Positions 19,677 to 32,539 of a DNA stretch of 64,000 nucleotides are shown piece by piece (the stretch's first letter is position 1; the number at the start of each line of letters is the position of its first letter). The DNA is taken from NCBI GenBank assembly GCA_000733915.1, contig JPOM01000001.1, forward strand, positions 186,001 to 250,000. The letters run 5' to 3'. Under the pieces are notes generated by a model. The model was not told the DNA's origin and did not search any database. It saw nothing but the letters and a program-made list of their open reading frames with translations. Source of the stretch: Caulobacteraceae bacterium PMMR1 (GTDB lineage: Bacteria > Pseudomonadota > Alphaproteobacteria > Caulobacterales > Caulobacteraceae). Both the position numbers and the translations under genes were made by a program.

Positions 19677-19749
19677 ACGGGGCCGCGCAAGCCAGCGCTT
19701 GACCTCGCGCGTTCCAGGGTCGAATGCCCGGCGACGAACGCCGGGATCC

Positions 19750-20247
19750 GTGTCAACATCCAAGTTCTCGGGAGCTTCGCCTTTGGATATCGGCGAATGG
19801 CTCGAAGCGGGCGCGATCGCGCACCGCTCGAGCGCCGACAGCAAGCGTCAGGCCCTGGCGGTGATCGCCGACCTGGCCGCCAAGCGGTTCAATCTGAAGT
19901 CCGGCGAGGTGCTGGACGCCCTGCTCGATCGGGAGAGTCGCGGCTCCACCGGCGTCGGCCACGGCGTGGCCCTGCCGCATGCGGTCCTGCCCGGGCTCGA
20001 CGGCCTGCGCGCGGTCTTCATGCGGCTGGAGACCCCGGTCGCCTTCGACGCGGTGGACGACCAGCCGGTGGATCTGCTGTTCGCGCTCTTCGCGCCGGAA
20101 GGGGCGGGGACCGAGCACCTGCGGGCGCTGGCCCGCGTCTCCCGCCGCCTGCGCCAGGGCGAGCTGCGCCAGCAGCTGCGCCAGGCCCGCTCGGCGGACG
20201 CCATCCGCGCCCTGCTCGCGGTGACGCCCGCGTCGAGCGCGGCCTAG
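19750..20247 (+). CDS. ptsN: PTS IIA-like nitrogen-regulatory protein PtsN
   Basis: Phosphoacceptor of the nitrogen PTS, regulating potassium, nitrogen and stress responses rather than sugar uptake. The PTS EIIA type-2 domain spans about 12-155. The phosphorylatable histidine is H77 in GVGHGVALPHA. I chose GTG 19750, giving 165 residues; an earlier in-frame TTG (19699) would overlap hpf-side sequence, and TTG 19782 is a shorter option. The position after rpoN and hpf is conserved across proteobacteria. It converges with the B12 receptor gene. Confidence 0.93.
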   Translation: MSTSKFSGASPLDIGEWLEAGAIAHRSSADSKRQALAVIADLAAKRFNLKSGEVLDALLDRESRGSTGVGHGVALPHAVLPGLDGLRAVFMRLETPVAFDAVDDQPVDLLFALFAPEGAGTEHLRALARVSRRLRQGELRQQLRQARSADAIRALLAVTPASSAA

Positions 20248-20265
20248 CGGCCCCGCCCCCGCGCC

Positions 20266-22128
20266 TCAGTAGCTCACCGCCACGCCGACGTAACCGGAGC
20301 GGCCGGGCTCGCCGTAGCCCAGCGCCTGCTCGTAGTGCGTGTCGGCCAGGTTCTCGATCCGGCCGAACAGGCGCAGGCCCGGGCGCAGCCGCCAGCTTCC
20401 CGACAGGTTGGCCACGGTGAAGCCGCCGTTGCGCCCGCCCACGTCCGGAAAGCCCGACTGGCTGCGCACCAGCAACAGCGCGCTGAACGGCCCGCCGCTC
20501 CAGCCCAGCTCCGCCGACCCGGCATGGCGCGGGATGCGCAGCAGCGGCTGGCCCGTCGTGGCGTCGCGGCTGTCGGTGTAGGCGTATTCCGCGCCCAGGC
20601 TGAAGCCCCGGGGCAGGGCCGTGCGCGCCTGCGCCTCCAGCCCGGAGGCCTTGGTCCGCTCGAGGTTCCTGTAGCGCGCGGCAAACGTCGCGGGGTCGAA
20701 CGCATAGGTGATCTGGTTTCTGACCCGCAGGCTGTAGCCCGTGAGCGCCACGGCGGCCGCCCCGCCCGGCGCCGTCCAGCGCACGCCGCCGTCATAGCCC
20801 TCCGCCGTCTCCGGCTTGAGGTCGAGGGCGGGCCCCGCGGGGAAGCAGAAGTCGCAGGCCGTCTCGCTGATCGTGGGCGTCTTGAAGCCCTGGCCGAAGC
20901 TGGCGTTCAGCGACAGCCCGTGTCCGAACTCATAGACGCCGGACGCCCGCGCGGTGGTCCTGGACGCGAAGCGGTCCGGATCGTCCCAGCGCAGGCTGGC
21001 CGTCAGCGTCAGGGCCGCGATGGGCCGCACGCGCCCCACCAGGAAGGCGCTGTCGGTATTCAGGCTCTGGCTCTGGCCGGTGGAGAGGTCGGCGGCGTCC
21101 TCGGTCCGCTCCACCCCGCCCTGCACGGCCCAGGCCTCCCCCGGGCGGTCGCGTTCGACGCTCAGGCGGTAGACGCGCCGGTCGGCGGTGTAGCGGTCGG
21201 GGAAGTCGGTGGCCACGTCAGCCCGGTCGATGCCGGAATAGGCGACGCTGAGGCTGTGATGCAGGCCCAGCGCCTCGCCCTGCAGCCGTACGAAGCCGGA
21301 CACGCTGCGGCTCTTGTACCGGGAGGGGTCGTCGGCCAGCACATAGGCGGGCGCGGGATAGCCGTCCGTGTCCACGTGCGCCTCCGCATAGCGCAGCTGG
21401 CCGTCCAGGCGCAGCTGCGGCGCGAGCTGGTAGCGTCCGCGAAGGCCGAGCGTCGCCTCGTCCATGCCGTCGCGCTCGCGGGCGCCGTTCGCCGCATCGG
21501 CCTTGGAGATACCGTCGCTGCGCAGGCCCGAGGCACTGACGCCCAGGCCCCACCGGTCCCGGCTCAGCCCCGCCGAGACCGCGGCGCGCGCCGTGCCGTA
21601 GCTGCCCGCTTCCAGCAGGGCCGAGACGCCCTGAGGCTCGCGGGTGATGATGTTGATCACGCCGCCGATCGCGCTCGATCCCCAGAGCGAGCCCTGGGGC
21701 CCGGAGAGGATCTCGATCCGCTGCACGTCGGCCAGGTCGAAGGTCCCGAGGTCGAAGGCGCCGGTCGGCTGGCTGGGGTCGTTCACCGGCACGCCGTCCA
21801 CCAGCACCAGCGATTTGTCCGACGAGGCGCCGCGGATCCGCACCGACGTCACGCCGCCGAAGGCGCCGGCGCGGGTCAGGGCCACGCCGGGCACGGTGGA
21901 GAGGACGTCGGCGGCGAAGACCGCCTGTCGGGCGTCGATCTCGGCGCGGTCGATCACCTTGGCGTCGGGCGCGTCGGCCGGGGTCGCAGGCAGGCGGGTG
22001 GTCACCACGACCTCGCTGACCGGAGCCGGCGAGGGGGCCGGAGAGGGGGCGTCCTGGGCCGAGGCCGGCAGGACGGCGGACGCGAGGGCGCAAAGGCTCG
22101 CCGACGCGAGCAGGGCAGGGCGGATCAT
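20266..22128 (-). CDS. btuB: TonB-dependent vitamin B12 receptor (BtuB-type)
   Basis: Outer-membrane receptor importing cobalamin with energy from TonB. The start ATG 22128 opens a signal peptide (1-24, ending PASAQ), then a Pro/Ala linker and the TonB box-like SEVVVTT. The plug domain carries VLSTVPGVALTRAGAFGG, SVRIRGASSDKSLVLVDGV and GPQGSLWGSSAIGGVINIIT. The 22-strand barrel ends in an aromatic residue (VGVAVSY), as outer-membrane barrels do. The 620-residue length is typical of BtuB. The cobalamin riboswitch upstream strongly supports B12 as the cargo. Confidence 0.93.
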   Translation of the reverse strand: MIRPALLASASLCALASAVLPASAQDAPSPAPSPAPVSEVVVTTRLPATPADAPDAKVIDRAEIDARQAVFAADVLSTVPGVALTRAGAFGGVTSVRIRGASSDKSLVLVDGVPVNDPSQPTGAFDLGTFDLADVQRIEILSGPQGSLWGSSAIGGVINIITREPQGVSALLEAGSYGTARAAVSAGLSRDRWGLGVSASGLRSDGISKADAANGARERDGMDEATLGLRGRYQLAPQLRLDGQLRYAEAHVDTDGYPAPAYVLADDPSRYKSRSVSGFVRLQGEALGLHHSLSVAYSGIDRADVATDFPDRYTADRRVYRLSVERDRPGEAWAVQGGVERTEDAADLSTGQSQSLNTDSAFLVGRVRPIAALTLTASLRWDDPDRFASRTTARASGVYEFGHGLSLNASFGQGFKTPTISETACDFCFPAGPALDLKPETAEGYDGGVRWTAPGGAAAVALTGYSLRVRNQITYAFDPATFAARYRNLERTKASGLEAQARTALPRGFSLGAEYAYTDSRDATTGQPLLRIPRHAGSAELGWSGGPFSALLLVRSQSGFPDVGGRNGGFTVANLSGSWRLRPGLRLFGRIENLADTHYEQALGYGEPGRSGYVGVAVSY

Positions 22129-22296
22129 GGGCTCAAGGGCTCCGTCGTGAAGCGCCGCGCCCGCCGCCATCGGGACTCGGCCGGGTTCAGCGACGGCCCG
22201 CACGCATGGACGCGCACGATGGCGGCCGGCCGCTGTCGCTGCGACGGTCTCCCCGCGCCTTGGGCCTGGTCCCGGGCCAAGGACGAGCGACGTGGG

Positions 22297-22507
22297 CGGC
22301 AGGTCTCCTGGCTCGCGGCCATCGCCCGGCGCCCTCGCCTTCCCGGAACCCGGAGGTCCCAGTGACGCCGCCCCCGCGCTCGCGGAGACGGACGGACGTC
22401 GGGCCGAGGCGAGCATCTCCGCCTCGACCGCTTACAGTTGCGGGCACAGCCGGGGCGTCACACCCCGTTCCCTCTTAGCTTCCGGTCGCCCGGAAGCACC
22501 GCCACGG
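22297..22507 (-). promoter_or_regulatory. Cobalamin riboswitch (AdoCbl type)
   Basis: On the minus strand the conserved blocks occur in order. AAGAGGGAAC lies around 22467-22476. The B12 box GGCTGTGCCCGCAACTGTAA lies at 22433-22452. GTCACTGGG is near 22355-22365, GGGAAGGC near 22340, and the closing GAGCCAGGAGACCTGCC at 22298-22314. Ligand binding normally shuts off translation or transcription of the gene downstream, here the B12 receptor 169 bases on. A mismatched 11-bp stem-loop at 22258-22282 lies between aptamer and gene and may be part of the expression platform; it has no T-tract. Confidence 0.95.
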
Positions 22508-22577
22508 CCCTAGATGCCGGACCCGCGCCGCCTTGGCAATGGGATGTCCGGGACCCAACCCGAACGGGAGCGCGGCC

Positions 22578-26153
<3,576 letters not shown>

Positions 26154-26158
26154 CGTCC

Positions 26159-27172
26159 ATGCCGACCATGAACATGATCCAGGCGCTGAACTCCGCCCTG
26201 GACGTCAAGCTGAACGACGACCCCAATGTCCTGATCTTCGGCGAGGACGTGGGCTATTTCGGCGGCGTATTCCGCGTGACCGAGGGGCTCCAGAAGAAGT
26301 ACGGCGCGACGCGCTGCTTCGATGCGCCGATCGCGGAGGGCGGCATCGTCGCCGCCGCCATCGGCATGGGCGCCTATGGTCTGCGCCCGGTCGTGGAAAT
26401 CCAGTTCGCCGACTACATCTACCCCGCCTATGACCAGCTCGTGTCGGAGGCGGCGCGCCTGCGCTACCGCTCCGCCGGCGACTTCACCGCGCCGCTCACG
26501 GTGCGCAGCCCCTACGGCGGCGGGATCTTCGGCGGCCAGACCCACAGCCAAAGCGTGGAAGCCCTCTTCACCCACGTGGCGGGCCTGAAGACCGTGATCC
26601 CCTCCACGCCCTACGACGCCAAGGGCCTGCTGATCGCCGCCATCGAGGACGACGACCCGGTCATCTTCCTGGAGCCCAAGCGCATCTACAACGGCCCCTT
26701 CGACGGCCATCACGAGCGGCCGGTGCAGCCCTGGTCCAAGCACCCCGCCTCCGAGGTGCCCGAGGGCCGCTACACCGTGCCTCTGGGGCAGGCGGCGGTC
26801 GTGCGCGAAGGCGCGGACGTCACCGTTCTGGCCTATGGCACCATGGTGCACGTGGCCCTGGCCTCGGCGGCGGAGGCGGGGGTGGATGCGGAGGTGATCG
26901 ACCTGCGAACCTTGATTCCGCTGGACATCGAGACCGTCCAGGCCTCGGTGAAGAAGACCGGGCGCTGCGTGATCGTGCACGAGGCGACGCGGACGTCCGG
27001 CTTCGGGGCGGAGCTCTCGGCCCTGGTGCAGGAGCACTGCTTCTTCCATCTGGAGGCGCCCATCGAACGCGTGACCGGCTGGGACACGCCCTATCCGCAC
27101 GCCTTCGAGTGGGACTACTTCCCCGGGCCGGCCCGGGTGATCGCGGCGCTCCGCCGCGTGATGGAGGGCTGA
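26159..27172 (+). CDS. bkdA2: Branched-chain 2-oxoacid dehydrogenase E1 component, beta subunit
   Basis: Beta subunit (337 residues) that pairs with the alpha chain to form the E1 active site. Typical blocks are NMIQALNSALDVKLNDDPNV, FGEDVGYFGGVFRVTEGLQ, DAPIAEGGIVAAAIGMGAYG, FADYIYPAYDQLVSEAARLR and SPYGGGIFGGQTHSQSVEA. They are followed by the transketolase C-terminal domain with DLRTLIPLD. The GGVFRVT loop is characteristic of the branched-chain type. ATG 26159 is chosen, with ATG 26168 as an alternative. The E2 gene begins 3 bases after its stop. Confidence 0.95.
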   Translation: MPTMNMIQALNSALDVKLNDDPNVLIFGEDVGYFGGVFRVTEGLQKKYGATRCFDAPIAEGGIVAAAIGMGAYGLRPVVEIQFADYIYPAYDQLVSEAARLRYRSAGDFTAPLTVRSPYGGGIFGGQTHSQSVEALFTHVAGLKTVIPSTPYDAKGLLIAAIEDDDPVIFLEPKRIYNGPFDGHHERPVQPWSKHPASEVPEGRYTVPLGQAAVVREGADVTVLAYGTMVHVALASAAEAGVDAEVIDLRTLIPLDIETVQASVKKTGRCVIVHEATRTSGFGAELSALVQEHCFFHLEAPIERVTGWDTPYPHAFEWDYFPGPARVIAALRRVMEG

Positions 27173-27175
27173 GCC

Positions 27176-28515
27176 GTGGGCCGTTACGTCTTCAAGCTGC
27201 CCGACGTGGGCGAGGGCACCGCCGAGGCGGAGATCGTGGCCTGGCACGTGGCCGTGGGCGACGAGGTGCGCGAGGACCAGCCGCTCGTCGACGTGATGAC
27301 CGACAAGGCGACGGTGGAGATGACCGCGCCTGTGGCCGGCAAGGTGGTGGAGGTGCACGGGGCCCCGGGCGACATGCACCCGGTCGGCGCGCCCATCGCC
27401 GTCTTCGAGGTCGAGGGCGCGGGCAATGCGGCCGCCCGGCCCGAACCCCCGGTGGTCCCGAACCCCGCCGGCCAGCGCAACATCGACCCCCGCGACCCGC
27501 CGCCGACGACGCCCGCTGCGGAGCGGCCTGAGCGCGAGGATCATCACCCGCCCCCGGCCTTCGAGGCCCCTCCCCCGCCGGGGCGCGCGCCCCGGAGGCG
27601 CCGCCCGCCTTCCCGAACCGCAGCCCGGGCGAGCGTCCGCTGGCCTCGCCGGCCGTACGCGCCCGCGCCGAGGAGCTCGGGATCAAGCTCGCCTATGTCG
27701 CGGGCTCCGGGCCAGGGGGGCGCATCACGCATCAGGACCTGGACGCCTATGTCGCCGCCGCGGGCGCAGACCGCCGCAGCCCGTCGCCGCCGTCCGCCGG
27801 CGCGCGCCTCGCCCCGCGGGACGGGGTGGAGGCCGTCAAGATCATCGGCCTGCGCCGCCGCATCGCCCAGCAGATGCAGGAGGCCAAGCGCCGCATCCCG
27901 CACTTCATGTACGCCGAAGAGGTGGACGTGACGGAGCTGGAGGCGCTGCGCGCCCACCTGAACGCCGCCAGGAGCAAGGACCAGCCCAAGCTGACCCTGC
28001 TGCCGTTCCTGATCACCGCGCTCTGCAAGGTGCTGCCGGACTATCCCAACATCAACGCGCGCTTCGACGACGAGGCGGGCGTGCTGCACCGGCACCGGGC
28101 GGTGCACCTCGGTATGGCGACCCAGACGGCCAACGGCCTCATCGTGCCGGTCATCCGCCACGCCGAGGCGTTGGACCTTTGGGGGCTCGCCGCCGAGATC
28201 GCGCGCCTGGCCCAGGCCACCCGGGACGGCTCGGCCAAGAAGGAGGAGCTGTCCGGCTCCACGATCACGCTCACGAGCCTCGGCCCCCTGGGCGGGGTCA
28301 CGCACACGCCGGTGATCAACCATCCGGAGACCGCGATCGTCGGTCCGAACAAGATCATCGAGCGCCCCGTGGTCCGCCACGGCCAGGTCGTCGTGCGCAA
28401 GATGATGAACGTCTCCTCCAGCTTCGACCACCGGGTGGTGGACGGCTGGGACGCCGCCGAGATGATCCAGAAGCTCAAGGGCCTGCTGGAGCACCCGGCG
28501 ACGCTGTTCATGTGA
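27176..28515 (+). CDS. bkdB: Dihydrolipoamide branched-chain acyltransferase E2, with a -1 frameshift
   Basis: Core acyltransferase of the complex. The lipoyl domain (1-80) contains the lipoylated Lys in DVMTDKATVEM. A Pro-rich linker leads to the E3-binding domain (SPAVRARAEELGIKLAYVAG, then GPGGRITHQDLDAYV). The catalytic domain ends with SSSFDHRVVDGWDAAEMIQK, which contains the active His/Asp. The frame is lost in the linker near 27571-27583 (C5 or G4 run) and regained with one added base, giving 446 residues. As it stands the first frame misses the catalytic domain. The start is GTG 27176, 3 bases after E1 beta. Confidence 0.9.
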
Positions 28516-28532
28516 TCGGGGGCGCGCTGGAG

Positions 28533-29945
28533 ATGACCGAGACGATCCAGGCTCAGGTGCTGGTGGTGGGCGGGGGCCCGGGCGGCTACGTCGCGGCGAT
28601 CCGCGCGGGCCAGCTCGGCCTGAAGACCGTGCTGGTCGAGGCCGACCGGCTGGGCGGCACCTGCCTCATCCGCGGCTGCATCCCGTCCAAGGCGATGATC
28701 CACGTCGCCTCGGAGTTCGACACCATGGTCAAGGCCGCCGCCAAGGGCCGGCACGGGGTGCGCCTGTCCGCCCCGCCGGCGCTCGACCTCGCCGAGACGG
28801 TGGCCTGGAAGGAGACAGTGGTCGGCAAGCTGAACGGCGGCGTGGGCGCCCTGCTCAAGCGCGCCAAGGTGCAGGTGGTCGAGGGCTGGGGCGTCTTCTC
28901 CGACGCCAAGACCTGCCGGGTGCAGACCCCGGGGGGGGCGGTCAGCATCGCGGCTGAGAATGTCATCCTGGCCACGGGCTCGCGCGCCGTGGAGCTGCCG
29001 CACATCCCCTTCGGCGGGCCGGTGATCTCCTCGACGGAGGCGCTGAGCCTGGCTGAGCTGCCCCGGCGGCTGGCGGTGGTGGGCGCGGGCTATATCGGGC
29101 TGGAGCTCGGCATCGCGTTTCGCAAGTTCGGCTGCGAAGTGACGGTGGTGGAGGCGCAGGACCGCATCCTGCCGCTCTATGACGACGCCCTGACGGCTCC
29201 GGTGCGGCGCTGGCTGGAGAAGGCGGGCGTGGCCCTGCACCTGCGCGCCAAGGCCAAGGCGGTGGAGACCCGCGGCAACGCCACCGAGCTGGCGATCGAG
29301 GACGCCGACGGCGCGGAGCAGCGGATCGCGGCGGACCGGGTGCTGGTCACCGTCGGCCGCCGCCCGCTCACCGAGGGCTTCGGCCTGGAGGCCATGGCCG
29401 TGGACATGGACGGCCGGTTCGTGAAGGTCGACGGCCAGTGCCGCACCTCCATGCGCGGCGTCTACGCCATCGGCGACCTGGTGGGCGAGCCGATGCTGGC
29501 GCACAAGGCCTCGGCCCAGGGCGAGATGGTCGCCGAGATCATCGCCGGCAGGAAGCGCCGCTTCGATCCGGTCGCCGTCGCCGCGGTGTGCTTCACCGAG
29601 CCCGAGATCGCGTCCGCGGGCCTCCTGCCCGAGGAGGCCAAGGCGGCCGGCCACGACGTCATGACCGCAGTGTTCCCCTTCCAGGCCAACGGACGGGCGC
29701 TCTCCATGGAGGCGGGCGACGACGGCGGCTTCGTGCGGGTGGTGGCACGCCAGGGCGACCATCGCCTGTTGGGGGTGCAGGCCGTGGGCGCGCATGTCTC
29801 CGAGCTCAGCGCCGAGTTCGCCGCCATGCTGGAGATGGGCGCGGTGCTGGAGGATGTGGCGCACACCATCCACGTGCACCCGACCCTGTCGGAGGGCTTC
29901 CACGAGGCGGCCCAGCGCGCGCTCGGCCACGCGATCCACATCTGA
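28533..29945 (+). CDS. lpdA: Dihydrolipoyl dehydrogenase (E3)
   Basis: FAD-dependent E3 that reoxidises the lipoyl groups of E2 and makes NADH. 470 residues: FAD-binding VVGGGPGGYVAAIRAGQLGL, the redox disulfide in GGTCLIRGCIPSK, NAD-binding VVGAGYIGLELG, the second FAD motif MRGVYAIGDLVGEPMLAHKA, and the C-terminal His/Glu pair in HVHPTLSE. LIRGC replaces the more common LNVGC, a variant often seen in branched-chain operons. ATG 28533 is used; an in-frame GTG 28512 overlapping the E2 stop would add 7 residues. Last gene of the operon. Confidence 0.95.
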   Translation: MTETIQAQVLVVGGGPGGYVAAIRAGQLGLKTVLVEADRLGGTCLIRGCIPSKAMIHVASEFDTMVKAAAKGRHGVRLSAPPALDLAETVAWKETVVGKLNGGVGALLKRAKVQVVEGWGVFSDAKTCRVQTPGGAVSIAAENVILATGSRAVELPHIPFGGPVISSTEALSLAELPRRLAVVGAGYIGLELGIAFRKFGCEVTVVEAQDRILPLYDDALTAPVRRWLEKAGVALHLRAKAKAVETRGNATELAIEDADGAEQRIAADRVLVTVGRRPLTEGFGLEAMAVDMDGRFVKVDGQCRTSMRGVYAIGDLVGEPMLAHKASAQGEMVAEIIAGRKRRFDPVAVAAVCFTEPEIASAGLLPEEAKAAGHDVMTAVFPFQANGRALSMEAGDDGGFVRVVARQGDHRLLGVQAVGAHVSELSAEFAAMLEMGAVLEDVAHTIHVHPTLSEGFHEAAQRALGHAIHI

Positions 29946-29955
29946 GACCCGCATT

Positions 29956-29977
29956 CGACGCCCCGGCTGAGGCGTCG
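29956..29977 (+). terminator. Stem-loop after the bkd operon
   Basis: A perfect 7-bp stem CGACGCC/GGCGTCG with an 8-base loop begins 11 bases after the E3 stop. No T-tract follows, so it may be a weak terminator or a 3'-end stabilising hairpin. Confidence 0.35.
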
Positions 29978-30113
29978 CGCCCTGTTGAACGGCGGTCACA
30001 GCCAGCCTTTATCGCACCCTGACGGGTCCGGGGCGGGGCCGCGCGCTTGACCCCGGCGGTCTGGCGTCGGAACGGACGCGGATGCCGCACGCTAAGCCGA
30101 GGGAGCCGCGGGG

Positions 30114-31819
30114 GTGAGGTCGTCTCGTCGAATGCGTCGAATGCTGTCCTGGGCGGTCGCGCCCCTTCTCGCCCTAGCCGTCTTCGCCCTGCCCGGCGTG
30201 GCCGCGCTTGCTCAGGTGCAGGTCGCGCGCCTGCCGCCGGGCTACGTCCCGCCGCCGGCCCGGCCTGCGACCCGCAAGCCGGCGCGTCCCCCGCCCGGCC
30301 CAGCCTCGCCGCCCCGGCCGCGTTGCGTGCGCCCGGCGCCGCAGCGCCCTTGACCTCCCGCCCCGCGCCCGCCCAGGCCGTGGCGACCGCCGGGACGCAG
30401 CCCGCCGCCACCGCGCCGCGCGAGCCCGCGATCCTCGCCAAGCCCATGCCGATCCCCACCGTGACGCTGCGTCCCGAGCAGATCGGCGCCATGGTGCGCA
30501 CCCTGCGCGAGGCGCCCCAGCACGGTTTCGGCGCCGACGAGTTCGCCCCGGCCAATCTCGACGAGATGCTCCGCTCCCCTGACCCCGCGGCGCGCACCAG
30601 GGGCGCGACCCTGCTGGAGGTCGCCATCCTGAACTACGCCCGGGCCCAGCGCGGCGGGCGCATCCGCGAGTGGCCGGTGGAGTGGTCGATCCGGCCGGAG
30701 CCCTACGATCCCACCCAGGACTTCCTGGACGCGGTGAACGGGGGCAAGGTCGACGCGTGGCTGGCCTCGCTGCCGCCGCCCTTCGAGGGCTATCGCGCTC
30801 TGAAGGAGGCGCTGGTGCGCTATCAGGCCATCGCGGCGCGGGGCGGCTGGGGCGAGATCCCGGACGGCCCGGCGCTGCAGGCCGGGTCCAAGGGCGCCCG
30901 CGTCCGGCAGCTCCGCCAGCGCCTCGCGGTGGAGGACGGGGCGCAGGCCGCCGACGGCCCGGGCGCGGCGGTCTTCGACGACCAGCTCGCCGACGCCGTG
31001 CGCAACTTCCAGGGCCGCCACGGCCTGACGGAGACCGGCGTGGTCGGGCCGGAGACCCTGGCGGCGCTCAACGTCAGCGTCGAACAGCGCCTCACCCAGC
31101 TCGGGCTCAACATGGAGCGCTGGCGCTGGATGCCGCGCACCCGCCCCGCCACGCGCATCGAGGTGAATGTGCCGGCCGCCGATCTCTTCGTCTACCAGAA
31201 CGGCAAGACGGTCCTGACCATGAAGGCCGTGGCGGGTCGGCCTACGGACCGCACGCCCATGCTGGCCTCGGCCATTCACTCGATCGTGTTCAACCCGACC
31301 TGGCACATCCCGACGAGCATCGCGACCAAGGAGATCCTGCCCAAGGCGCGCCGCTCCCCCGGGTATCTGGCCGCCCATGGCTATGTCTTGCGCAAGGTGG
31401 GCGAGCCCGGCCACGAAACCGTGCAAATCCAGCAGAAGCCGGGGCCCAAGAATGCGCTGGGCCAGATCAAGTTCGACTTCGACAACCGGTTCGGCGTCTA
31501 TCTGCACGACACCTCGGCCAAGTCGGCGTTCAATCGTCAGAGCCGCGACGTCAGCCACGGCTGCGTCCGCGTGGAGAAACCCCGCGACCTCGCGGCCCTG
31601 CTGTTGCAAGACAATCCTGAATGGTCGCCAGACCGGATCAGCGAGACCATAGACCAGGGCGACACCATGAGGGTCAAGCTTCAGCAGCCTATGCCGGTAT
31701 ACCTGCTCTATTGGACGAGCTTTGTGGATGCTTCCGGCGATATCAACTTCCGGAGCGACTTCTACGACTGGGATCCGCTGCTCCTGCAGCTTCTCGACGC
31801 AGGGCGCCGGCCCGCTTAA
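30114..31819 (+). CDS. YcbB-like L,D-transpeptidase, with a -1 frameshift
   Basis: Periplasmic enzyme forming 3-3 peptidoglycan crosslinks or attaching proteins to peptidoglycan. The signal peptide (GTG 30114; hydrophobic core LSWAVAPLLALAVFALPG) is in one frame. The rest lies one frame over, joined if one C is added to the C5 run at 30288-30292; the result is 568 residues. Domains are a scaffold region, a PG_binding_1 domain (QLRQRLAVEDG to GVVGPETLAALNVS), then the YkuD domain with RIEVNVPAADLFVYQNGK, FNPTWHIPTSIATKEILPK and the catalytic motif SHGCVRVEKP. The DUF882 gene next door supports an envelope role. Confidence 0.88.
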
Positions 31820-31911
31820 CGGATTGACCACGCCTGCGCCGTAAGGATACTCAGGCGCGTTCCCGCCGGACCGCGCGCGGAACGTCCCAGTTCCCAGCGT
31901 GAGGTGAGTGC

Positions 31912-32499
31912 ATGCTCCACGCCCGCCGTGATCTTCTGCGCTTCGGCCTGGCCGGAGCGAGCGCCGCGGCGAGCGGCCTGGCCCCCAAGGCGGCTCTGGC
32001 CTCCAACAGCGGGTCAGACCCCTTCAGCGTGCTGCAGCCGCGCCGGGTGGCGCTGCACAACCTGCACACCGACGAGCGCCTCGACATCGTCTACGCGGAG
32101 TGGGGCCGATATGTTCCCGACGCGCTCTCCCTGGTGAACCGCGTGCTGCGCGACTACCGCACCGGCGACGAGCATCCGATGAACCCCGAGCTCTTGGACC
32201 TGCTGGCCAGCCTGGCCCAGGCGACCGGCTCCAAGCAGCCGTTCCAGGTCATCTCGGGCTACCGATCGCCGAGGACCAACGCCATGCTGCACGAGCACAC
32301 CTCGGGGGTGGCGAACAACAGCTTCCACATGAAGGGCATGGCGATCGACATCCGCCTGCCCGACGTGCGCCTGGATCACCTGCACCGGGCGGCGCTCAGC
32401 CTGCGGCGGGGCGGGGTGGGCTACTATCCGGCGTCCGATTTCGTGCACGTCGATGTCGGGCCCGTGCGCCAGTGGGGCGCGGACGTCCACCACGACTGA
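31912..32499 (+). CDS. DUF882 / M15-like peptidase, Tat-exported (MepK-like)
   Basis: 195-residue zinc peptidase-like protein. A twin-arginine signal (ARRDLLRFGLAGASAAASG) suggests Tat export. The peptidase M15A/DUF882 domain shows FQVISGYRSPRTNAMLHEHT, then NNSFHMKGMAIDIRLPD (zinc His and Asp) and FVHVDVGPVRQWG (zinc His and end of domain). E. coli MepK (YcbK) of this family cleaves the 3-3 crosslinks made by L,D-transpeptidases. Its position 92 bases after such a transpeptidase gene fits a make-and-break pair (inference). Confidence 0.88.
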   Translation: MLHARRDLLRFGLAGASAAASGLAPKAALASNSGSDPFSVLQPRRVALHNLHTDERLDIVYAEWGRYVPDALSLVNRVLRDYRTGDEHPMNPELLDLLASLAQATGSKQPFQVISGYRSPRTNAMLHEHTSGVANNSFHMKGMAIDIRLPDVRLDHLHRAALSLRRGGVGYYPASDFVHVDVGPVRQWGADVHHD

Positions 32500-32539
32500 G
32501 CGGTCCGCTCGGCCCCGCTGAAAGACTGAAGCTCAAGCC

